Shown piece after piece: positions 1 to 6,643 of a stretch of DNA of 64,000 nucleotides. Below the pieces are notes generated by a model, which saw only the letters and a program-made list of their open reading frames with translations, was not told the origin of the DNA and made no database searches. The translations under genes were made by a program, and so were the position numbers. The DNA comes from Microbacterium sp. RU33B (GTDB lineage: Bacteria > Actinomycetota > Actinomycetes > Actinomycetales > Microbacteriaceae), in contig NZ_FTPO01000003.1 in assembly GCF_900155915.1 (NCBI RefSeq), positions 1-64,000 of the forward strand, read 5' to 3'. Positions within the stretch are counted from its first letter, which is position 1; every line of letters begins with the position of its first letter.

Positions 1-111
1 CTCGGCATCTCCGTCACCTACCACGAGATCTCGTTCGCCGACCACGGCAGCGTCGCCTACCTCGCCCTCCCGGGCATGCTGCACTGGCTCGACCGGGTCG
101 CTCCCCGGTGA
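1..111 (+). CDS. C-terminal fragment of a possible alpha/beta-hydrolase (lipase-like)
   Basis: The frame is open from the first base of the window and stops at TGA 109-111, leaving 36 residues. The end reads ADHGSVAYLALPGMLHWLDR. A histidine followed by a hydrophobic stretch and a WL pair near the C-terminus is how many secreted lipases and esterases of the alpha/beta-hydrolase fold place their catalytic histidine. That similarity is the only reason for the call. The nucleophile and acid residues lie outside the window, so the family is a guess. The next gene starts 26 bp downstream from its own promoter. Confidence 0.35.
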   Translation, partial: LGISVTYHEISFADHGSVAYLALPGMLHWLDRVAPR

Positions 112-125
112 ACCGTCCCGATCGC

Positions 126-131
126 TAGCCT
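126..131 (+). promoter_or_regulatory. -10 box of a leaderless promoter for the antiporter
   Basis: TAGCCT sits exactly 6 nt upstream of the GTG at 138. This places the transcription start at or next to the start codon, so the mRNA would have no ribosome binding site. Confidence 0.6.
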
Positions 132-137
132 GAACCC

Positions 138-1337
138 GTGTCCGCCGCCCAAGCCACGATCTTCCTGATCCCGGTGCTCGCCGTGCTCGCGCCCCTGCTG
201 GCGCGCGGCGTCGGGGTGTTCGTGCGCGTTCCCGTGGTCGTGTTCGAGCTCATGCTCGGCATCCTCGTCGGCCCCGCCGTGCTCGGCTGGGCCGCTCCGT
301 CGGAGTTCGTCGAGCTGCTGTCGGAGTTCGGCCTGGCGATGCTGTTCTTCGTCGCGGGATCCGAGATCCAGCTCTCGGCTTTCCGCGGCCGCACCGGGCG
401 ACGCGCCGTCGGCGGCTGGTTCGTGAGCATCGCGCTCGGTATCGCCGTGGGGTGGCTCATCGCCCCCGGCGAAGCGGCGATCGTGATCGCCATCGCCCTG
501 AGCTCGACCGCGCTGGGGACCATCCTTCCCATGCTCCGCGACAACGGCGAACTGCGCACGCCGTTCGGCAAGGCCGTCGGTGCGATCGGCGCGGTGGGCG
601 AGTTCGCGCCCCTCGTCGCCATCTCGATCTTCCTCGGCGGCCGTGACCCGGGCATCGCCACGATCGTCCTGATCGCGTTCGTCCTGGTCGCCGCGCTCGC
701 GATCTGGTGGGCCTTCCGCGCTCCGCAGGGCGCCCTGCACCGCTTCGTCAACGCGACGCTGCACACCTCGGGCCAGTTCGCGATCCGCGTCGTGTTCCTC
801 GTGCTCGGCGCGCTCGTCGTGGTGAGCCTCCTGCTCGATCTCGACATGCTGCTGGGTGCCTTCACGGCCGGCATCGTGTGGCGCCTCGTCATGCGCGATG
901 CGGCCGCGGCCGATCGTGACGCGGTCGAGAGCAAGATCGAAGGCGTCGCGTTCGGGTTCCTCGTGCCGGTGTTCTTCATCTACACGGGCGTCACGTTCGA
1001 CCTCGAGGCTCTCCTCGCCGATCCGGAACTCCTGCTCCTTCTGCCCATCGGCCTCGCGGGGCTCCTGCTCGTGCGCGGACTGCCGTCGATGCTCGCCGCC
1101 CCGGCCGACTCCCGGCCCCGCGATCGCGCGGCCGTCGTGTTCTTCGGTGCGACGGGTCTGCCGATCATCGTCGCCGTGACGAACATCGGGGTGGACGAGA
1201 AGATCCTGTCCTCAGGGCTCGCAGCCGCCCTCGTGGGCATCGGCATGCTCTCGGTGCTGGTGTTCCCCGTGATCGGCACGACCCTTCGCGGCGACGCGGT
1301 CGGGGCGTCGCTCCCGGTCGCCGAAGAGCGCCTGTGA
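138..1337 (+). CDS. Cation/proton antiporter, Kef/CPA2 type
   Basis: A 399-residue integral membrane protein of the monovalent cation:proton antiporter-2 family, which exchanges Na+ or K+ for protons across the plasma membrane. It has about 11-12 hydrophobic segments. The N-terminal half carries a conserved-looking ELMLGILVGPAVLG helix and a later SSTALGTILPML segment typical of the Na_H_exchanger domain. No cytoplasmic TrkA-N (NAD-binding) domain follows, so this is a transporter-only form. The GTG start is chosen because a TAGCCT -10 box lies 6 nt upstream. The stop overlaps the next start (GTGA, 1334-1337), so the two genes are translationally coupled. The ion specificity cannot be read from the sequence. 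Confidence 0.85.
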   Translation: MSAAQATIFLIPVLAVLAPLLARGVGVFVRVPVVVFELMLGILVGPAVLGWAAPSEFVELLSEFGLAMLFFVAGSEIQLSAFRGRTGRRAVGGWFVSIALGIAVGWLIAPGEAAIVIAIALSSTALGTILPMLRDNGELRTPFGKAVGAIGAVGEFAPLVAISIFLGGRDPGIATIVLIAFVLVAALAIWWAFRAPQGALHRFVNATLHTSGQFAIRVVFLVLGALVVVSLLLDLDMLLGAFTAGIVWRLVMRDAAAADRDAVESKIEGVAFGFLVPVFFIYTGVTFDLEALLADPELLLLLPIGLAGLLLVRGLPSMLAAPADSRPRDRAAVVFFGATGLPIIVAVTNIGVDEKILSSGLAAALVGIGMLSVLVFPVIGTTLRGDAVGASLPVAEERL

Positions 1338-1822
1338 CGATCGAGGAGATCCTCCAGGCTGCGCGCGGACGCCTGGCCGGTGCGCCGCGCGAATCCCTCG
1401 GCGAGCTGGTCGTGCCCCGTCGGGTCCTCGGTTTCGCACGAGCCCCGCGTATCGTGCCGGCAGGCGACGCCTGGCACCTCGGTGTCCTGCTCCTCGACGA
1501 CGACGCCGTGCGCGCCACAGGCGACATCGTGCGTGCCCGGACCGAGGCGCCGCGCGGGTTCGCGGCGGAGTCGCAGCGGGCGCGGGCCGCGCTCGCCGGC
1601 GCCGCGGCCCGAGGAGGATTCCCGGAGGGCCGGGCGGTGCACGTCGGATGGACGACCATCGACATCGCCGCCGTGTCGGCGGGCGGGGCATCCGGTCCGC
1701 TCGCCCTCGTCGACGGCGTTCCGAGTGTGCGGTGGAGCGCGACGGGCGGCTATATGCCGCTGGAGCGATATCTCGACGACCGCATCGAGCTGCTGCGCCA
1801 TCCGCCCGCGGGAGCGTCCTAG
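1334..1822 (+). CDS. Hypothetical protein coupled to the antiporter
   Basis: A 162-residue soluble protein that I do not recognise. The GTG start overlaps the antiporter stop by 4 bp, which argues that it is real and co-translated. It has no signal peptide and no membrane segment. It is rich in Ala, Arg and Val and contains a WHLGVLLLDDDAVRATGDIVRA stretch followed by an Ala-rich helix. The C-terminal 50 residues contain GWTTIDIAAVSAGG and SATGGYMPLERYLDDRIELL. Codon use matches its neighbours. The coupling suggests a cytoplasmic accessory to the antiporter, but this is inference only. Confidence 0.7.
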   Translation: MTIEEILQAARGRLAGAPRESLGELVVPRRVLGFARAPRIVPAGDAWHLGVLLLDDDAVRATGDIVRARTEAPRGFAAESQRARAALAGAAARGGFPEGRAVHVGWTTIDIAAVSAGGASGPLALVDGVPSVRWSATGGYMPLERYLDDRIELLRHPPAGAS

Positions 1823-1872
1823 GCGACGGGCGGGTGTCTGTCAACCGGGATGCGGAGGCGCCCGGCGCTCAC

Positions 1873-1878
1873 TAGCGT
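1873..1878 (+). promoter_or_regulatory. -10 box of a leaderless promoter for the TspO-like gene
   Basis: TAGCGT lies 6 nt before the ATG at 1885, the same geometry as at many other genes in this window. Confidence 0.6.
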
Positions 1879-1884
1879 CGAATC

Positions 1885-2736
1885 ATGAACACGTCTGCCA
1901 ACTATCGTCGCAGTGCTCCCGGCGAGCCGTCTCGCACGCGCCCGGCTGATCTGGGCCGGCAGATCGGCGTGATCGCCGCGACGAGCTTCATGCTGATCGC
2001 CGCAGCCGTCGGAACGGGAGCCCTCGGCGGCACCTCCGTGCAGGACCTGCAGGACGGCGCGCTCGCCGAAGACGGCTCGTACCTGGCGCCGGCGGGACCC
2101 GCCTTCGGGATCTGGACCGCGATCTACGTCGGGCTCATCGCCTACACCGTGTGGCAGGCGCTTCCGGGCCAGCGCGCGAACGCGCGGCAGCGCCGGCTCG
2201 GCTGGTGGATCGCGCTGACCGCCGTGCTCAACGGGGTGTGGCTCGTCACCGCCCAGTTCCTCACGCTCCCCCTCACCGTGGTGGCCATCGTCGCCCTCCT
2301 CATCGTGCTCGGGCTGACGTTCCGCCTGACGCTGACGCACCCCGCCGACAGCCGCTGGAGCGCGTGGCTCATCGACGTGGTCACGGGGCTGCACCTGGGA
2401 TGGGTGTCGCTGGCCACCGTCGCGAACACGACGGCGTGGCTCACGGCCGAAGGGGTGCGCGTGCCGGCGCCCGGAGTCTGGGGCGTCATCGTGCTGGCCG
2501 TCGTCGCCGTCATCGGCATGGCGATCGGATACTTCAGCAACGGCCGGTTCGCGCCGGCGCTCGCGATCGCGTGGGGACTCGGGTGGCTGGCCTACGGCCG
2601 ACTGGCGGGCGAGCCGCAGAGCACGCCGATCGCGATCGCCGCGATCGTCGCCGCCGTCGCGGTGCTGATCGTGCCGGTGGTCATCCGGGGCCGAAAGCCT
2701 GCGCGAAAGCCCGAAGCATACGCACGGGTTCCGTGA
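1885..2736 (+). CDS. TspO/MBR-family (tryptophan-rich sensory) membrane protein
   Basis: A 283-residue membrane protein with about seven or eight hydrophobic segments. The opening segment IAATSFMLIAAAVGTGALGG is followed by GPAFGIWTAIYVGLIAYTVWQALP and LNGVWLVTAQF, the Trp-containing pattern of the TspO/MBR family. It is longer than classic five-helix TspO (about 160 residues) and has extra C-terminal helices, as in the large actinobacterial 'tryptophan-rich sensory protein' group. The ligand is unknown; porphyrins are the usual ligands in true TspO. The start follows a leaderless -10 box. The 3' end overlaps the convergent amidotransferase gene by 56 bp. Confidence 0.75.
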   Translation: MNTSANYRRSAPGEPSRTRPADLGRQIGVIAATSFMLIAAAVGTGALGGTSVQDLQDGALAEDGSYLAPAGPAFGIWTAIYVGLIAYTVWQALPGQRANARQRRLGWWIALTAVLNGVWLVTAQFLTLPLTVVAIVALLIVLGLTFRLTLTHPADSRWSAWLIDVVTGLHLGWVSLATVANTTAWLTAEGVRVPAPGVWGVIVLAVVAVIGMAIGYFSNGRFAPALAIAWGLGWLAYGRLAGEPQSTPIAIAAIVAAVAVLIVPVVIRGRKPARKPEAYARVP

Positions 2737-3421
2737 CGGATGCCGCGAGCACCCGGCCCGCGACGGCGTCGAAGTCGCTCGCCGGGAAGTAGCCGTCGTC
2801 GCGGTACACGGCCATGCGCTCCGTGAAGGCGCGCGTCGTCGGCTCGGGGTGGAACTGCGTCGCGTACAGGCGATCGCCGACCCGGTAGGCCTGCACGGGG
2901 CATCCGTCGTTCGTCGCGAGCAGCGTCGCCCCCGGCGGCACGGCACCCGACCCCTCCTTATGGGCCGTCAGCGCGGTGAAGCTGCGGGCGAGGCCGCCGA
3001 GGATCGGGTCGGCTCGTCCGTCCTCCGTCAGGTGCACCGTGACGGGCCCGGTGTCTTCGGGATGGCCGCGACTCACGTCGCCTCCGAGCATCCGCGACAC
3101 GACGCCGATGCCGTAGCACGTGAACAGAGCCGCAGTGCGCCGGGCGGCGGCCGCCTCGGCCAGGCCCAGGAGGTCCGCCTCGAGACGCCGCTGCACGTCG
3201 GTCTTGCTCGACTCGGGATCGGTCACGTTGAACGGGCTTCCGCCCACGACGAAGCCGCTGTAGCGGTCCGCGACGTCGGTCGGAGCCGTCTCGCGCACGA
3301 GATCGAGCGATGCCAGCTGATGCGGCTCGAGCCGCATGGCGGTGCGGAAGGACTCGTACTCGGCCTCGGCCGCACCCTTCTGAGGGCGGACGCACACATA
3401 GAGCAACGGCGCGCCGATCAT
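2681..3421 (-). CDS. Class I glutamine amidotransferase-like protein
   Basis: A 246-residue protein of the type 1 glutamine amidotransferase fold (GMP-synthase-like, stand-alone). The nucleophile elbow reads FTCYGIGVV with Cys102. The His-x-Glu pair is in QFHPEPT (His191, Glu193), so the Cys-His-Glu triad is complete. No synthetase domain is attached. Such stand-alone proteins release ammonia from glutamine or a gamma-glutamyl compound for an unknown partner. The ATG is preceded at 6 nt by TAGACT. The last 56 bp overlap the 3' end of the TspO-like gene on the other strand. The true substrate is not evident. Confidence 0.8.
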   Translation of the reverse strand: MIGAPLLYVCVRPQKGAAEAEYESFRTAMRLEPHQLASLDLVRETAPTDVADRYSGFVVGGSPFNVTDPESSKTDVQRRLEADLLGLAEAAAARRTAALFTCYGIGVVSRMLGGDVSRGHPEDTGPVTVHLTEDGRADPILGGLARSFTALTAHKEGSGAVPPGATLLATNDGCPVQAYRVGDRLYATQFHPEPTTRAFTERMAVYRDDGYFPASDFDAVAGRVLAASVTEPVRMLRAFAQAFGPG

Positions 3422-3427
3422 GAGAGG

Positions 3428-3433
3428 AGTCTA
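3428..3433 (-). promoter_or_regulatory. -10 box of a leaderless promoter for the amidotransferase
   Basis: Read on the minus strand, TAGACT is separated by 6 nt from the ATG at 3421. Confidence 0.6.
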
Positions 3434-3466
3434 GGCGGGTGCGCCGCGCGGGGCGAGAATGGGTCC

Positions 3467-3724
3467 GTGGACGTCATCCTCATCCCGGCAGACGCGCGTC
3501 TGGGGCGCGCCGTGTCCGCGCTCCGGGACGCCGCGGGCGTGTACGGGTGGGGTCTCGAGGCCGAGGAGCCGGTCGGGGGCGTCGCGCGCGTGCGCGTCGT
3601 GCCGGGAACGTGCACCCGGCGACCCGAAGCGCGGCGTGTGCTCGAGCGGGTGCGCTGCGGCGACCGGGCGGTCGTCGAGGGCGCCGAGATCGTCCGCGAG
3701 GGCGACGCGGCGACGCACGGGTAA
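3467..3724 (+). CDS. Small protein resembling the N-terminal domain of the nearby S8 peptidase
   Basis: An 85-residue protein starting at GTG 3467. The hexamer GAGAAT, a weak -10, lies 6 nt upstream, the geometry of leaderless genes in this region. By eye it aligns with residues about 59-167 of the subtilase encoded at 4949-6610. The small protein reads LRDAAGVYGWGLEAE where the subtilase reads LQDAASDFGWSVRLE. Both continue with an HRVRI/ARVRV strand and then a P-x-A-x-R-x-L-x-R-x-R helix. The subtilase has a longer loop between the strands. I infer a free-standing copy of the pro- or recognition domain, possibly an inhibitor, folding helper or adaptor of the protease. The alignment is visual, and the gene could be an artefact of high GC. 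Confidence 0.55.
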   Translation: MDVILIPADARLGRAVSALRDAAGVYGWGLEAEEPVGGVARVRVVPGTCTRRPEARRVLERVRCGDRAVVEGAEIVREGDAATHG

Positions 3725-3725
3725 C

Positions 3726-3757
3726 TTTTTTCCGACATCACGTATCAGCGGTGCGTC
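3726..3757 (+). promoter_or_regulatory. T-tract plus TCCG...GTATCAG motif upstream of the sigma gene
   Basis: A run of six T is followed by TCCGAC, then GTATCAGCGGTGC. Nearly the same arrangement (A-run, TCCGTC, GTATCAGGGATGC, one base longer inside) is found at 9121-9153, just after the last gene of the island. About 17 of 25 aligned positions agree. The placement at both island borders suggests a regulatory site, perhaps recognised by the island's own sigma factor. This is inference. Confidence 0.4.
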
Positions 3758-3775
3758 TTCCCCCCTCTGCAGGGT

Positions 3776-4435
3776 GTGGACAGAATGGTCGGCATGGGCG
3801 AAGTCGGACTTCCCCGGCCCCTTGACGAGAGCGACGACGGAGCAGCGGACTCCGATGCTCGTGATGTCACGCGCTGGGAACAGGCAGGCGATCTCTTCAC
3901 GCGCTGGGTCGACGGAGAGACGCGGGCCATGGACGACCTCGTCCGGCTCATGTCGCCCGTGCTGTGGCAGATCGTGCGGTCGTACGGCCTCGACAGCGCC
4001 CTCGCGGAGGACGTGGTTCAGACCACGTGGCTGACGCTCGTGCGTCGGCACGAATCGATCCACGAACCGCGGGCGATCTCGGGCTGGCTCACCGTCAGCG
4101 CGCGCCGCGAGGCCTGGCGCGTCTCGCGCCTGCATCGCCGCGCCGACGCCAAGGAGGCGATCGATCTCGAGCCGCACCTGCCGTCCGCCCCGTCGGCGGA
4201 GCACCTCGCTTCGCTCGACGACGAGGCGCGGCGGCTCTGGGATGCGGTGGGTCTCCTGCAGGAACGCTGCCAGCGGCTGCTGCGGGTCATCGCGTTCGAT
4301 GAGCGTCCCGACTACGCCCACATCGCACAAGAGCTCAAGATGCCGATCGGATCGATCGGCCCGACACGTCAGCGGTGCCTCGGAAAGCTCCGGGCGCTGC
4401 TGGAGGGAGAGGACCGAGGACATGAACGCCTCTGA
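3776..4435 (+). CDS. Sigma-70-like (ECF-type) RNA polymerase sigma factor
   Basis: A 219-residue sigma factor with region 2 at about residues 36-110 (WQIVRSYGLDSALAEDVVQTTWLTLV, the core-binding and -10-recognition helices) and region 4 at about 150-210 (HIAQELKMPIGSIGPTRQRC, helix-turn-helix for the -35). It has no region 1.1 or 3, as in ECF factors. GTG 3776 gives the longest form. ATG 3794 is an alternative, because CAGAAT lies 7 nt upstream of it. The next gene starts inside its 3' end (ATG 4422, 14-bp overlap). Its position in front of a subtilase and a CHAT protease suggests it controls this island. No ZAS-type anti-sigma gene is present. Confidence 0.85.
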   Translation: MDRMVGMGEVGLPRPLDESDDGAADSDARDVTRWEQAGDLFTRWVDGETRAMDDLVRLMSPVLWQIVRSYGLDSALAEDVVQTTWLTLVRRHESIHEPRAISGWLTVSARREAWRVSRLHRRADAKEAIDLEPHLPSAPSAEHLASLDDEARRLWDAVGLLQERCQRLLRVIAFDERPDYAHIAQELKMPIGSIGPTRQRCLGKLRALLEGEDRGHERL

Positions 4436-4892
4436 CGCATCCTCGGACGCGGCGCTGTTCGCCCGTATGCGAGCCGTCTGGCAGTCGGTGGACCCCGTGC
4501 CCACCGGGCTGGTCGATCGGATGGTCGCCGCCGTCGCGGTGGAGGATCTGACCCGGGAGTACGAGATGCTCACCCTCGTCGAAGCGGCAGGCCTCACGGC
4601 CGTCCGCAGCGAGACGGATGCCTCGACCCTGCAGTTCACCGACGGCACCACCACGGTCCTCCTCCACGTCACGATGGCGGAGGGCGGCGGACGCCGGATC
4701 GACGGATGGGTCGACGCCGATGCCCTCGCGGTCAAGCTCGCCCAGGGCGAGCGCGAGTGGTCGGCGGATGCCGGGGAGAGCGGCCGGTTCGCCTTCGACG
4801 ACGTCGCGGCCGGGATGTCGCGCGTGCGTCTGGTCGTGCGCGACGCCGGCGGCGAGATGCGCGAGTTCCAGACCCCGCAGTTCGAGGTCTGA
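4422..4892 (+). CDS. Cysteine-free beta-domain protein coupled to the sigma factor
   Basis: A 156-residue cytoplasmic protein starting inside the end of the sigma gene, so the two are translationally coupled. The N-terminal half is helical (about 1-60). The C-terminal half contains GRFAFDDVAAGMSRVRLVV, a strand-turn-strand pattern like the transthyretin/CarboxypepD_reg-type beta sandwich. Its place directly after a sigma gene is where an anti-sigma factor is normally found. However, it has no cysteine at all, so it cannot be a zinc-binding (HxxxCxxC) anti-sigma factor, and it has no membrane helix. It may regulate the sigma factor through the beta domain or act as a substrate or sensor of the downstream proteases. 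I do not assign a function. Confidence 0.75.
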   Translation: MNASDASSDAALFARMRAVWQSVDPVPTGLVDRMVAAVAVEDLTREYEMLTLVEAAGLTAVRSETDASTLQFTDGTTTVLLHVTMAEGGGRRIDGWVDADALAVKLAQGEREWSADAGESGRFAFDDVAAGMSRVRLVVRDAGGEMREFQTPQFEV

Positions 4893-4948
4893 TCCCACGA
4901 CAGGATGCGGGGCCCCCGGCATCCTGAATCACCACAGGAGAACACAGC

Positions 4949-6610
4949 ATGGCGATCGAGCCTCCCGACGACCGGTCCGCGACCTCACCCCCGCCCAGGC
5001 GCCAGCGCCCGTCGGACTGGCGCGAGCGCTTCGACGCCGCCCGGGAGAAGGGGGTCTCGCTCGATCCGAAGAGCGAGCACGTCGAAGGGGTCAGCGCGTA
5101 CCCCACGGCCTACGAGCCCCAGCAGCTCCTCGTCACCGATGCCACGCAGCTCCAGGCGACCGTCGGACTCCTCCAGGACGCCGCATCGGACTTCGGCTGG
5201 AGTGTGCGGCTGGAGAACCTCGACGGCACGCCGCTCGACGTCGACGAGGCCGTCGCCCGCGAGCGGCGCGCGGCCGACGCATACGACATCCCCACGATCC
5301 ATCGCGTACGGATCTACCGCGATCCGAAGCCGGGGAGGGACGATCAGCCCGTGCCGCCGATCGACGCCTGGCGGCTGCTGCAGCGCGCGCGGGCGCGCAC
5401 CGAGAACGACGCCGCGGGCCGCGCGCTGCTGATCGGCGTGGGCCTGGACCACGTGCTGTCGCTCGACCCCTACGGCGGCAAGACCAATCCCTACGGCGGC
5501 AAGACGAACCCGTACGGGGGGAAGACGAACCCGTACGGCGGGAAGACCAACGGCACCGAGAGCTACGGCGAGCCCGGCAGCGGCGGGCGCCAGGTCGTCG
5601 GCTTCGTCGGGCCTGATCCCGTGCGCACGCTTCCGCTGAGCGAGAAGGGCCGCCGTCCGGTCGTCGCCGTGCTCGACACGGGATGCGGCTCCCATCGGTG
5701 GCTGACAGGCGACATCGTGACCACCTACCCCGAGGTGGAGGCGAAGGTCATCGGGGTGGCGGACCGGACGACCGATCCGGAGGTGCTCGGCGACGTGTCC
5801 GGCCCGTTCGACGGCGCCCTCGACGATGCCGCGGGCCACGGCACCTTCATCGCGGGCATCGTGCGACAGGTGAGCCCCGAGGCCGACATCGTGTCGGTCA
5901 GAGTCGCCGACAGTCAGGGCACGCTCCTCGAGGGCGACTTCCTGCACGCGGTGCGCTCCCTCGTGAAGCTCATGTCGCTCCCGGTGGAGGACGGCGGGCG
6001 GCACATCGACGTGCTCAACCTCTCCCTCGGGTACTACCACGAGACTCCGCAGGACGACCTGTTCGACCTCACGCTCGTGCGCCTTCTGCTCGCCGCGCGC
6101 CGCCGCGGCTGCGCCGTCGTGTGCTCGGCGGGCAACGACTCCACCGACAGGCCGACGTTCCCCGCGGCGCTGTGGGGATGGGACGGCGCCGACTTCGTGG
6201 TGCCCGACCCGGATGACGTCGCGCCGCACGTGTCGGTCGGCGCGCTGAACCCCAACGGCACGATGGCGCTGTTCAGCAACCTCGGGGCCTGGGTCACGAC
6301 GTTCGCACCGGGGGCCGCGGTCGTCAGCACGTCGCCGGGGTTCAACGGGGGCGCGCAGCCCGGTGTGCGCGACGACCGCGACGGCATCCGGCGCGAGACG
6401 ATCGACCCCGAGGACTTCACGGGCGGCTTCGCGATCTGGAGCGGAACGTCGTTCGCCGCTCCGTACGTCGCGGGGCTCCTCGCGCGGGCGATCGCGGGCG
6501 ACCTCATGTCGGGGGCGATCGTCACCGCGGAGGATCGTGTCTCCGCGCTCCTCGAGGCCGAGGCCGTCGTGGTCCCGGTGCTGGCGAAAGCGGGTCCGCG
6601 GGCCGTGTGA
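4949..6610 (+). CDS. Cytoplasmic S8 subtilisin-like serine peptidase with PYGGKTN repeats
   Basis: A 553-residue S8-family peptidase. The catalytic residues are visible: Asp243 in VVAVLDTGCG, His297 in AAGHGTFIAGI, the oxyanion Asn396 in CSAGND, and Ser501 in WSGTSFAAPYVAG. Residues about 55-168 form a separate N-terminal domain that resembles the small protein at 3467-3724. Residues 174-201 are four perfect PYGGKTN heptapeptides, a flexible linker just before the catalytic domain. There is no signal peptide or membrane anchor, so the enzyme is probably intracellular, unlike most subtilases. The ATG follows an AGGAG ribosome binding site at 8 nt. It lies between the sigma/beta-domain pair and the CHAT protease and is probably co-transcribed with both. 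The linker is an obvious candidate cleavage site for activation (inference). Confidence 0.9.
   Translation: MAIEPPDDRSATSPPPRRQRPSDWRERFDAAREKGVSLDPKSEHVEGVSAYPTAYEPQQLLVTDATQLQATVGLLQDAASDFGWSVRLENLDGTPLDVDEAVARERRAADAYDIPTIHRVRIYRDPKPGRDDQPVPPIDAWRLLQRARARTENDAAGRALLIGVGLDHVLSLDPYGGKTNPYGGKTNPYGGKTNPYGGKTNGTESYGEPGSGGRQVVGFVGPDPVRTLPLSEKGRRPVVAVLDTGCGSHRWLTGDIVTTYPEVEAKVIGVADRTTDPEVLGDVSGPFDGALDDAAGHGTFIAGIVRQVSPEADIVSVRVADSQGTLLEGDFLHAVRSLVKLMSLPVEDGGRHIDVLNLSLGYYHETPQDDLFDLTLVRLLLAARRRGCAVVCSAGNDSTDRPTFPAALWGWDGADFVVPDPDDVAPHVSVGALNPNGTMALFSNLGAWVTTFAPGAAVVSTSPGFNGGAQPGVRDDRDGIRRETIDPEDFTGGFAIWSGTSFAAPYVAGLLARAIAGDLMSGAIVTAEDRVSALLEAEAVVVPVLAKAGPRAV
5468..5551 (+). repeat. Four tandem 21-bp repeats coding PYGGKTN
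   Basis: The copies are 5468-5488, 5489-5509, 5510-5530 and 5531-5551. The protein repeat is perfect, but codons for Pro, Gly and Asn vary between copies. This means the peptide, and not only the DNA, has been kept. Confidence 0.95.
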
Positions 6611-6643
6611 GCGGTCCCGGTGCGGACGGGCCAGGATGGGAGC

